A stretch of 10,910 nucleotides of DNA. Origin: Chloromonas sp. AAM2. Lineage: Eukaryota > Chlorophyta > Chlorophyceae > Chlamydomonadales > Chlamydomonadaceae. The notes beneath the pieces are model-generated. The model searched no databases. It had not been told where the DNA came from and was given only the letters and a program-made list of their open reading frames with translations. Positions 1 to 10,400 of the stretch are shown in pieces (the first letter of the stretch is position 1; each line of letters opens with the position of its first letter). The stretch lies in the NCBI GenBank assembly GCA_004335635.1, contig QAXH01001617.1, positions 1 through 10,910 on the forward strand, read 5' to 3'. The position numbers were made by a program, and so were the translations under genes.

Positions 1-1438
1 TCGCACGCTTGCCTGACCCCACCCGCGGCACTGCTTCGCCCTTCCCGCCGGCTGCGGCTGGCTGCTGGGGCAACAACAGGAACGACGGCGGGGTGGAAAC
101 AGACGGACGGGCGTTGTGCTGCAGTCTGCTAGCTGCTTGCCTGGGCATGCCGAATGAGATGCTGCCCTGTGTTGCCTGCGATGCGCCTGAGGCGTTCAAC
201 AGGCCAGGAGCGTATGCAGTAAAACCTCTTGATGACACTCGCTGTGAACCCCGTGATCCACTAACCATACCACGTATAGGACGGACTGCCGAGGTGATGG
301 TTGCTAGAGATGCGCCCGACTCTGGCATGGGTGGGTACCGAGGGGTGGCGGTGGCATGCTCAGGGGTGACAGGAGAGGTTGAGGCATATGGAAACGGTGG
401 TGTGTTAACCGGAGAGTGCGGGCGCTGTGCTGAGGCAATCCCTGCTTCTGGAGCTTTGGCTCGGGGGGGCCTCACAGTCAGCTGCGCGCCCAACGCTCCT
501 GTGCTTGCATCACATGCATGCCTTGTGCCAGCCATCTGCTCTGGTCCACCTGACCGGTAGATGCCTGCTGCTTGCCCATCGTTGATGAAATGCTGCTGTT
601 CATTGACTGGGCTAGCGATTCCACGGCCAGCATCAGCTGGCAGTGTCACGACGGCGTCTGTGCCAGCTGCATCAGCAGCCAAGGGTGGTGGCAAGCAGTG
701 CGCTGTATTGCCATCAACAGCAGCAGTCAGGGGCGGGGCCACAGGCCTAGAGGCGTGGACAGCTCGAGGTGAAGACGTTGACACTGCTTGGTGTGGTATT
801 CCATGGCCGGGGCTGATGGGTTGTGTAACACGAGGTGATGCAGGCAATGTGTTGACTGGCCAGGCGTCCACGTCCCTCATGCGTGGGCTGGTACTGCCGC
901 CAACTGCCCTGGGTGAGCTTTGCGGCAAGGCATGTGGCACAGACAACACGTGCTCTGCGTGCCTGCCTCCGTTTCTGACCGCCTCACCCTCCTGCTGCAC
1001 TGCTGTCCATCGGCTGCCACTGCCGGCTGCTGCACTCACAGTGCTAAGTGCTGCCTCAACCAGCACTGGCACTGGCTGTCGGTGCGGGCTGGGCACATGC
1101 AATGTGGTGCTGGCTGGCTGCTGCTGCTGCTGCTGCTGTGCTGGCTGCCTGTTTGGGCTCAAGGCCTGCCGGGGGCTGCTGCGGGGCTGCAGCTGATGCA
1201 CAGCTTGCCTGCCAGGGCTTGGCCGCCCCGTGTCCCGCCTGCCTGCCTCCATCTGCGGACCAACGCCCGTGCCGCACTGCGTCATCGCCCCGTTGTCATC
1301 ATACGGCAGGTCGAAGCCGGGTGCCTGGCCTGGCAACTGCATGACACTCGGGTGATCTGGGGCAGGCCCTGCCTTCTCCGCCTGCACCGCCTGTGCAGCG
1401 AGGTGCTGCGCCCGTGGAGTGTCGGGACGGGTACCGGC
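1..1438 (-). CDS. Exon G: Ser-Pro-rich segment running off the left edge
   Basis: The minus-strand frame whose codons end on the acceptor ACAG|GCC at 1439/1438 stays open for 479 codons to position 1, with no stop. I checked the triplets in this frame one by one: none is TAA, TAG or TGA. It encodes Ala/Gln/Pro/Ser-rich protein (AGTRPDTPRAQHLAAQAVQA at the start), a Gln7 run, a Ser-Pro-Arg-rich centre and a Pro/Thr/Ser-rich end (HSPVNTPPFPYASTSPVTPE). One Arg-Gly-spaced stretch occurs near 280-200 (RGMVSGSRGSQRVSSRGF). Length and composition match exons B and C. The plus-strand open frames over the same bases are Cys/Leu-rich mirror images of CAG/GCA codons. No domain recognised; it may continue to the protein's C-terminus. 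Confidence 0.78.
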
Positions 1439-4400
1439 CTGTGCAGGGCAAAACAAACAAATCGAAATCATTAGTCAGCCTTTCAGCCTGTCTCTGCTTA
1501 TCTTTCTTCCTCAGGGTGGTACCAGTCCCCTTTTGACGGCTTCCCTGACGTACAACAATGTTTTTTTCTTTTAGAAGCAGCAGATTTGCAGTAGCTGGTC
1601 TACAATGCTGGCGGCTGGATGTTGATGCTGGTTGACTTCTGACGGCACACAGCACCCGCGCGCACAGATGGTGTCAGCTTGCTGCTGGACGTCACGACTC
1701 ACTGGCATTTCAGGAGCCAGCCTGACCGCTTCCTGCTGCTGCTCTTGACGCTGTGGATGCTCGGGTGCCACCTGCATGGCCCCGTCTGATGCCTCTGACA
1801 CCTGCACGTACATTACACACATGTAGCAGGCCGGTAGCATGCCATGTAGCCGCTTTGTATGACACTGTCGTATGCAACTGTCACGCGTGCCTGTACAGCC
1901 TTGCACATGTGAGCAAAAACATGCCTGGATGTGACACTGTCACTGCAAGCTGCGATTGTAAGTATGTCGCACATGCGAGCGACACTGAAAGCTTGTGACG
2001 CAACCTGCAACGTACCCGTCAATGTCAATCCGACAGCCCTTGCCCTTTGCCCACCCACCCTGTACTGTTGAAACATGGCCTGGAACATGTCAGCATCCGT
2101 AGCCAAAAGCTGAACGTTGGTGTGCACGCCTGGCTGCTGATAAGGCGGCTGCCGTGGTGACTGGGCTCGCACATGTGGCTGCACCAGTGGCTGTTCAGCG
2201 GCATGCGTATGGTCGGTTGCAGTGCATTGGTGCAGGGACGGCTGGGCTGGGGCGCTTGGCTGCTGTGGCAGTATTGTTCTTGGCTGACTGTGGCCTTGCT
2301 CAAAACGGCTCGGTTTTTGCAAGGCCACAAAGTGATGGGGTGCACTGGAGTGGAAAGGCGGCTGTTGCATGGAAGGTGGCCTCTGGCTGGTGTGTGGGTG
2401 CGGCTGCACGGGCTCCTGTGACCGGTGCACCTGCTGTAGACGCTCCTGTAGACTGAACTCTAACAAGTCCCGCTGCAGACATCAAGACAACAGTGCATCT
2501 TAGTGCGATGCATCAAGGGTCAACACTCATCTGGGAATGGCAGTGCAGCTGAGGAGTCCTGCCAGAGTTGTTGCACAAGCGGGCTGAGTGTTGAGCTGCA
2601 CTCCTCCCGCTGAGCCTACACATGGGGTCTCGGATACCCCATGGGCTCGACCCTGCCTGACGTAACAACTAAACAACCAACCACGTAACGCATAACGAGC
2701 TGTTTGACCATCCATTTGGTTTCGCATTCGCAAATTCGCCTGCAATTTTGTGTGTGCCTTCCCCTCCGTTTAACACACATTCAACCACACCCAACTAACT
2801 CACATCCCCACTGCTGTAAACGACCAAACTAACCCACTCACATATCAGTCACAACCCACAATATCACTCACATCCCCGTTGATGTATGTGACGGTGACCG
2901 CCATGAGCGTTTCTTTGTCCGCCTCAGTGAGGTCCGCCATGTCGCCCGACCGCCAGTGGGGCAGGGCCCGCTGCAGCGCAGCAACCATGTCCAGGCCGCC
3001 AAACGTGCTGTTGGTCAGACGGCCAGTGCCTGGAATACCACCACCAAACGCCGCCCTGTTGCCGCTGCTGACAAAATCTTGGCTGGTGGTGGCTCTAAGA
3101 CGCTCGGCTGTGCTACCGGCCCCATCATCTGCTGCGCCACTGATTCGAAAACGCCTGTTTGCCGGCTGTGCAGCGGCATCAACAGTCGTGCTGATGTTGC
3201 CTTGATTGGCAAACCGCTCCTGATGGTCATGCTGATGGTCCTGCTGTGCCCTAGTCACCCTGGGAGCACCGAGCACCCCCTGGCTCCTGTTGCTGCCAGG
3301 TGCGGGCGGGGCACGCGCACCTTGCGGCCAGGGCTGTTGCTGCAGCATGGAAGGCGGGCACACGAATAACCCTTCCTCACCTTCCTCATCCTCGCCATCC
3401 AGATGGAATAAGGCGGGCCGTTTTGAAACTGACTGCCTGTCGGCCTGCATTGCAGGGCTCTGTGCAGGGGGCTGTACCGGCCCTGCATCTGGGCCACGAG
3501 CAACACGTGGGTGTGCTGCTGCAGAGTGAGGTGGGGTGCTGGCTGCGGCTTGTGCTTCCGTGGCTGTTAGCTGGCTGCAGTTCTGCATGCACATAACCAA
3601 TGCACAAGAGATAGGTTTAACAAGAGGAAAGAAAGCAAAGGAGGTCATTTGAGGGCACAGGTAGGCAGAAGCCAGCGAGCCAAGTCCAGGAAGCATCACA
3701 CATGTATCTCGCAAAGTCATTGACCAAAGCAGCTCACCCCTGTGCCAGTGCAATTCTCATAAAGTTTACCACGTCAGAGTATGAGGATTTGAGATGACTT
3801 GACTGTAGTTGACTGACCTCATGTGTCGGGCAGGCACTGCTGCCATCCCGGTAGCTGCCAGCCTGTGCTGCAGGGTGAAGGTGGTTGCCGGGCCATGTGC
3901 TGCGAGTAGCAGGCCTTCTGGCAGCAAATGCGGCCGGGGCAGGATCAGGAGGCGCAAGGAACGAGAACGATGCAGATGTGCTGTTATGGTCAGCCCGCAC
4001 TGGTTGTGGCTGGTGGGAGGGCTGAAGCCAAGCGGCCAAGGGCGTGCCAACAGGTCCTGCTGGTGGTGTGGGGGTCTGGACACCACCACCTCGCAATCGC
4101 ACCGGCCCATGGGAATGAAGCACTGCGTTGCCGCTGTCCTGCCCACCATCATGGAGCTGCTGTGCTGGCCAAGCCATGGGAACAGTGGGGGCAGCTGGCT
4201 GCAGCACAGCCTGCTGTGCTTGCACAGCGTCCGCAGCCATGGGTGTCTCTGCACCCTGCTGCTGAGCACTCGCCCGAGGTAAATAAGCGTTTGCAACGGG
4301 ACTGGCAGCGTAAGTGGCTGGCTGCTGGGCTAAGCGCAGCGCCCGTTGCAAACTAGGCGGAGCACCCTGCAGCTCGCAGATGAATTGCAGCACCTCAACA

Positions 4401-7400
4401 TCAGGCAGGTTCTCAGACAGGCTTTGGAGTGAAGGTACGAGGCTGGGATGTGCAGTCCGGGCCCAGGCGAGCCCAGCCTGCAGCCAGCAGCGCAGCTGCT
4501 GCTCAGCTGCCGCCTGGCGGCCCACCAGTGCTGGAGCGGCTGACTGCTGCTGGCTTGTAAACGCTTCTGGAGCGATTTCCGGTGCAGGAGCGGCTGCCTG
4601 CTGACCTGTAGCAGCCTGTGAAGCAACCGGTGCTGCAGTGACTGCTGGCTGCGCCACATTGCCAACTGGCGCCACATTGGCTGATTGCTGATGGTCTGCA
4701 ACTGCCTGTCGAGCAGTTGGTAATATAGTGGCTAGTGGCCCTTGGCCTGTGGAACCGGCTGATGGACGAAATGTCTTCAGTTGTGAAGACGCGTTGGGCA
4801 ATGACCTGATTGCCCGGTCACTTGTCACCCCAGATGCGGTGCCGGCCTGGGAAGGGCCGGAGTGCAGGCTTCTGGGCAGCAGCTGTGAGCTCACTTCCAA
4901 CCCATCCTCATCTTCCGCCTCGTCTATAGGGCTGATGGGCTCAAGACCCATCGCCTGAAACGCACGCATGCTTCTGCACACAAACACAAGAGCCTGGTGT
5001 GTTTGTTGCATCTGTGTGTGCGTACAACAGGGTCAGCAGGAGTGTTGCTGCGAATCGTTTACCCGTGCTGTCAGCTGCATGTTTGTCAAACAGGCTTCAC
5101 CGCATGATCTTGTTTGTTGTCCCTCACCTGCGCCTGGCCCTATTGGTTGCAGCCACAATGGCAGGGTCCGCCTGTGGAACGCTCAAGGAGGACACAGACG
5201 GCGCGCTGGCATGTCCCTCACCAACCGTGCCATTTGGCAATAGGACTGGCAATGCGGAGACGCGCCCCTGGCCAAACAGCCCAGTGCTGCCACCAACTGA
5301 TGGGAGCACGCGTCCAGGGACAGTGCTGCACCCATGCCCTGCAGAGACAGAAGTGTGGCCTTGACCGGCCGCCCCCATGCTGGTGCTGGTACATGGCAAT
5401 GTGCGGCCTGGCGTCGGGCCGATTCCAACGCCTTCAGAGCCGAGGGTGTGTGGCCGCCTGCCTCCTGTCCCCGCACTGCCGCCTCGCCCTGCACTTCTCT
5501 GAACAGTGACTAGCCTACCGTGAGTGTCAACAGCATCAGGCACGTTGTCAAGCGCTGATTCCAAACCTGCCAGGTCTACAGGCCTGGCCTCTGCTGCGGC
5601 CACAGCAGGTGCTGATGGCTGCTGTGCTGGTGCTGGTGCCGCTGGTGCTGGTAGTGGTGCTGCTGCCAGCCCGCCTGCAGTCAAAACTGGTTCTGGCAAA
5701 TGGGCTGCTGTCGCTCCTGCTGCTTGGCCCATTGCCTGAAACGTTGGCGTGCGCATCTCTTGTTGTAATCCTGGTGTTAGCAGCGATGACGGCTGTGCAG
5801 CTGCACTCGTCAACTGATCATTCCCTGCCGAGACCCTGCCAGACACTACAGCAGGGCTGCACAGCAGCGAGGTACCTGCTCCGCCCTCCGCCGTCCCGTC
5901 CATGGCCCTCTCTTCCTCCCAAACTTCTGCTGCATGCACTTCACAATGCGCCGCAGTTTCCCCAAGCAAAGCGCGGAAGACGCCTGTCAGACGCCGCATA
6001 ATTTTTGGGCTCACGAGGGGCCTGCTGCGCGCAACTGCTGGCTGGTGACCCTGACTGGCGGCCCCTGCAAGCGCCTGGAGAAAACCTTCTACCCCCGCTT
6101 GACTGGAACCCTGGGCATGAGAGGCCGCTTGCCACAGAGCATCCCCACGATCAGGATCATTTGTGGGTTGACTAGCCTGCAGTGGGGCGCTGGGAACAGG
6201 TGATGCAGCATGAGGGCTGGTCTGCATGTGCTCCCTTAGACCGTTGATGCCGGGTGATGAGCCTGGACCGTGGGGCAACCTAGGTGAGCCGGTGGGCAGG
6301 TACCGGCCTGGCGACTGGCTGGCTGGCTGAATAGCAGGCGGTGGTTGCAGCATCGGCTGCGGCTGGACGGCAGCAGGCTGCTGTCCAGGCAGAGGGTGCT
6401 CCCGATCCTGAGATGCCAGCTGCTCGTGCTGTGGTGTAGGAAGCTGAGCTGCTGACACCTGCTGGCTGGTACCTGTTGCCACAGCCGGTTTGGGAGCAGT
6501 CACCTGTGGCACTGCACCGCCGGGTACAGGAGGCAAGGCATCAGGACCAGCCTGCAAGGGCACAGGCTGTGCCAACCGTACAGGAGCTTGCAGCTTGCGC
6601 TTCTTAGCAGCAGAACGGGTCGTCACAGACCTTGGCTGCAGGCCAGGCACACCAGCTGGCACCGGCTGGACGGTACGTGCGGTTGTCTGTTCAATTCCAA
6701 CCATCGGCTGGGCACCAGCCGGTTCTGGTTGGACGGCATCTCCTGCTGGTTGCACCAAGCGTGGCACCACCGGGGCAACAGCCATTGCTGTGTGTGCTAC
6801 ACCCGCTTGTACTGATGGTCGTGTGACAGCAGCTGCTGGCTGGCCAAGGCCTGACGTACACTGAGCAGCAGCTGCTGGTGGCGGCTGGGCAGGATGTTGG
6901 GCGGGATGCAGTGGCTCAGAAGGCAGTGGTCTAGATAGCTTGCTTGGCCGGGGTCTATCTGGGGTAGTGGCAGTCCCTGGCTGACCACGCATACGGGATG
7001 GAGATGACAGCCCATGGTGTGCCCTGCATGCACAACATGCAGCAGCAACGTGTGCACAGCCATCGGCATATCAATTTTGAAGCTAGTAGAAGCAAGCACA
7101 CGGCCCAAGAGCATTTGTCAATTCAGGAACAGTTGTGAGTACTGCAGAAGACGAATGGCCTCAGAGCATTGCTGGCACCAAGACATCAAACGATTGGTGT
7201 TTACTGCCACTGAGCAGCCATGTGAGATTGATGCCATGCAGTGCATATCCATTCACCTCTTTCGGCTAATCCGGGATGTGAATGTCTTATTAAGTCCTGT
7301 ACCATCGGCCACAGTAGCCATGGCATCTGGACAAACCCTCTGCGTACGCCACAAGGGTTCGCCTTCTGCAATTGCAAGCACAGCTGTTGCAGCAACAGCG

Positions 7401-10400
7401 TGGGCAGATGCTGGTGCTGGTGCTGCTGGTGCTGCACGCGCATGTACTGCTTGCGCCTGTGCTGCTGGTGCTGCTGGTGGTGCATGCACAGGTGCTGCCG
7501 TCTCTGGTGCCGCCGGTGCTGTTGCTGCGGTTCGTTGCGTCAGCCTTGCAGCGGCTGGGGCCATTGCTGGGGCGACGGGTCGTGGTGCCGGTGCTGCAGG
7601 TGCTGCATGCACAGGTGCTGGTGCTGGTGCTGCCATTGCCATGAGTGATGGTGATGGTGCTGCCGATCGTGTGGCATGGCTGTCCGTGGACGCAGCAGGA
7701 GAGTGCGGGCGGCGCTGCTGTGAACGTCGACGGGGCAACGTCTGACGTTGTGCAGACTGGAGTATGAGCTGGGCTCTGCGTGAGCCCAGTTGGTGTCTGC
7801 CTGCTGCCTCCTGTCTGATTTGTGCATGCCGGAGTCGGTGTGCATCCTGTCGGGTCATAGGCGCATCGTGTGCTGCAAGCTTAGGCTGCTGAGCTGCCCT
7901 GCCTTGGCGCTGCTGGTCTAGGAGCAAGCGCAGTGCCTGGCCCTGCTCATGTGACAGCATTGCGGCAGGCTGCTCCAACGCGCGCAGCAGCATGCTCGGT
8001 TCACACGACAAATTCCGTCTGCACGGCCCCAGTAGCCGCTGCCTACTTAGCAGTGGTAGCCTGCAGATGCGAGGCAGGGTCTCAGGATCGCTCTGACCGC
8101 TGTCTGATGTCTCACTCGCCGGCACGTAACCCTGCCTCTCCCTGGCATGGTCATCAGCCTGATCAGGGCCTTGCCGCCTAATCGTCATGTCTTCATCACC
8201 ATCGCCAGTCTCATGCCCTCCAGGCGACAGCCCACCGACCTTCCCAGCACCGCCATTGGCCCCAACAGCACCATCCCTAGGCACCCCCTGCCGGTGTCCG
8301 CTACCCACAGGCTCATCTGACCCACCGCCCATACCAGATCTGCCATCCTGCTGCCCTGCATCCTCACTACCACAACCACCATGCCCTTGCCCACTGCCTT
8401 CCCAATCAGCTGCATACATTCGGTAGCTGCAAACGATTGCATGCCCACTGGTGCAGAAGTCAGGACCGTGCCAGTTCCCCTTTAGGCGGCGACCCAAAGC
8501 TGCCGAGGGCAAGCCACCAGCACTCCTGGCACGGCCGCGGCTGCACTCCTCATCACCGTCACCGCTGTTCTCAACACCACCCTGGTCATGACCTGCCCCA
8601 CCATTGCCCTCGCCATTGCCAGTTTGCACTCCATCAGCAACAGCAGCATAGTCAAGCGTGATGCCCTCGCCCCTGGCAGCACTGTCTTCATCACTGCTGA
8701 GGCCTTGGATGACCCGCCTGCCAGCCTTCCTGCTGCTGTGACATCTGCCCGACTGCCGACCAACACGCTCGCTCTCATGATGGACATGTTGCACTACTGT
8801 CAGCTGCTGCTGCAACGCTGCTGGTGGCAGCTGCCCCACAGCCGACTGTTGCTGTACCACTGCCAGCGGCTGCACAGTTGCCAGCTGCTGCTGCACCACT
8901 GTCTGAGGCTGCTGCTCTCCTGCCTGTGCCTGCTGCTCCACTGCAGGAGGCTGCCACACCACCACTGGAGGCTGTTGCTCCATCACCGGCGGCTGTTGCT
9001 CCACCAGCGGCAGCTGCTGCATTGCTGCGGGCGGTGGCTGCTCTCCTGCCTGGAGCTGGCGCTCCAGTGCCTGCTGCTGCTGCTGCTGCCCCAGCGCCGG
9101 TGGTTGTTGCACCGCGGCAGGCTGCTGCCGCTGCTGCTGCTCTATTGTCGGCAACCGGCGCACCGCAACTGGCTGAGGCTGCTGCTCAACTGTCTGTGCA
9201 TGCTGTTTCCCTGCTGCCTGCTGCTGCACCACTACAGGCTGCCCCTGTGCCACTGCAGGCTGCTGCTGAGCCACTGTTGGCGGCTGTGCCATTGCAGGCT
9301 GTTGCTGCGCCACTGGTGATGGATGCAGCATTGCTACTGGCTGTGTGTGACCACAAGTAACGGTACAAGCTTTCTGCCGCTGGGCCTCAACATGGAGCAG
9401 CAAGCTCGCTTCCATGTCAGCCAGAACACTGGCAGCAGCTATGCTGAGAGGTTCTGGGATGAAGCTTTGACGTGCTTGTCGGTGGAGTGGATGGTTGTGA
9501 CATGCTGCGTCTTCAGACGGTGGATCTTGGTCTTGTGAGGCTTGGGATACCGCTCGATGAGATTGAGTGGCCAGTGTTGGTTCCAACTGCTGCGGAAGGC
9601 CTTGCGGCAGCAGTTTTGGGAGGAATGGGGCGTCAACCACTGCATGCTGTGATACCGGCTGTACAGCAAGGTTGGTGTCAGACACAGCCACAGCAATGTC
9701 TGTGGGTGAAAGGCCGTCAGGCACTGCTTCTGCAGGTGACAGGACTTCAACAGCAGCCGTTGCGACTAGTGCACACCAAGAGTGTGGCTGCTGCACAGTG
9801 GTGTTGTGCTGATAGGAGTCTGCCCTGCGGCCTTTCGAGCAGGGGCTTTGTAGGACAGTGCTACGGATTACCATGGCAGGGCCTTGCTCGTCAGCACCCA
9901 GGGGCACATGCAGCCTGTCGTCAGCACCGTGCGTGCCTGCTGCATGGCTGTGGGGCGAGCCAGGTGAGTGCGGGCTTGCGTGACCCTCTTGCTCACCGTC
10001 AGCACTGCTAGATGATGCCAAAAGACTGTGAGACACACCATGGGACTGTGGGCTCTGCCAGTCCATAGAACCCGCTACTGTAACGATACCACACCCAACA
10101 CCTTCGTCAAACCTGCCACTGTTGTTGTCATCTTCTTCCTGATTGTCAGCTGCATTGCCAGCCTCTTCGGAAGCAGTGGGATCTGCCCGACCACTGTAAT
10201 CATCGCCCTGTCCGGTAGCGGACGCTGGTGCAAGAGTCTCTCCATCATCATATTCTTCCTCATCATCAGTGCTGAAGGTCAAGTCAATCACATCTGAGGG
10301 CGATGCAGCTGTTGCTTGTGCTGCAATTGCCATCTCACCACCCTCGTTCTTCACCTGCACTGAACGCGCCTGGCCAGGAATGGGGTTGAGTTGGGCAGTT

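Noticed and set aside
9..1196. Two adjacent plus-strand frames (9-560 and 561-1196), including a run of seven Cys
   Set aside because: They are antisense to exon G. The Cys run is the CAG7 tract read out of frame, and the minus-strand frame has a proper acceptor and a composition matching the other exons.
1571..1702. TAA at 1573-1571 as the end of the gene
   Set aside because: A good GTGAGT donor precedes it and exon G continues for 479 codons after a strong acceptor. No TGTAA signal follows the stop.
2621..2643. The inverted repeat in intron D as a transposon end or terminator
   Set aside because: The stem is only 8 bp, there is no target-site duplication or transposase frame nearby, and eukaryotic mRNA genes do not end at such hairpins.
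2845..2872. TGA at 2847-2845 as the true end of the protein
   Set aside because: It lies beyond a GTGAGT donor that joins in phase to exon E, where the ordered sequence continues. Kept only as the possible end of an alternative isoform.
7461..7640. GGTGCTG repeats as a minisatellite unrelated to coding
   Set aside because: The main period (123 nt) is a multiple of three and the minus frame stays open, so it is better read as a coding repeat.
7014..7745. Plus-strand frame with Ala/Gly/Cys-rich repeats that could look like a silk- or wall-type protein
   Set aside because: It overlaps intron A and the Ala/Pro-coding end of exon A; the repeats arise from the opposite-strand reading of GCA/GCT/CCA codons.
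7880..8000. Possible QLQ-type (SWI/SNF Brahma) helix around LSHEQGQALRLLLDQQRQG
   Set aside because: Only a loose match in Leu/Gln spacing. The key Phe and conserved Leu-Ala-Arg-Gly features of QLQ are missing and no helicase domain is in the window.
8588..9319. Long plus-strand frame coding a Leu/Cys-rich, membrane-like protein
   Set aside because: It is the mirror of the Gln-rich repeat block: CAG codons read as CTG (Leu) or TGC (Cys) on the other strand. The composition is monotonous and there is no start context or splice logic.
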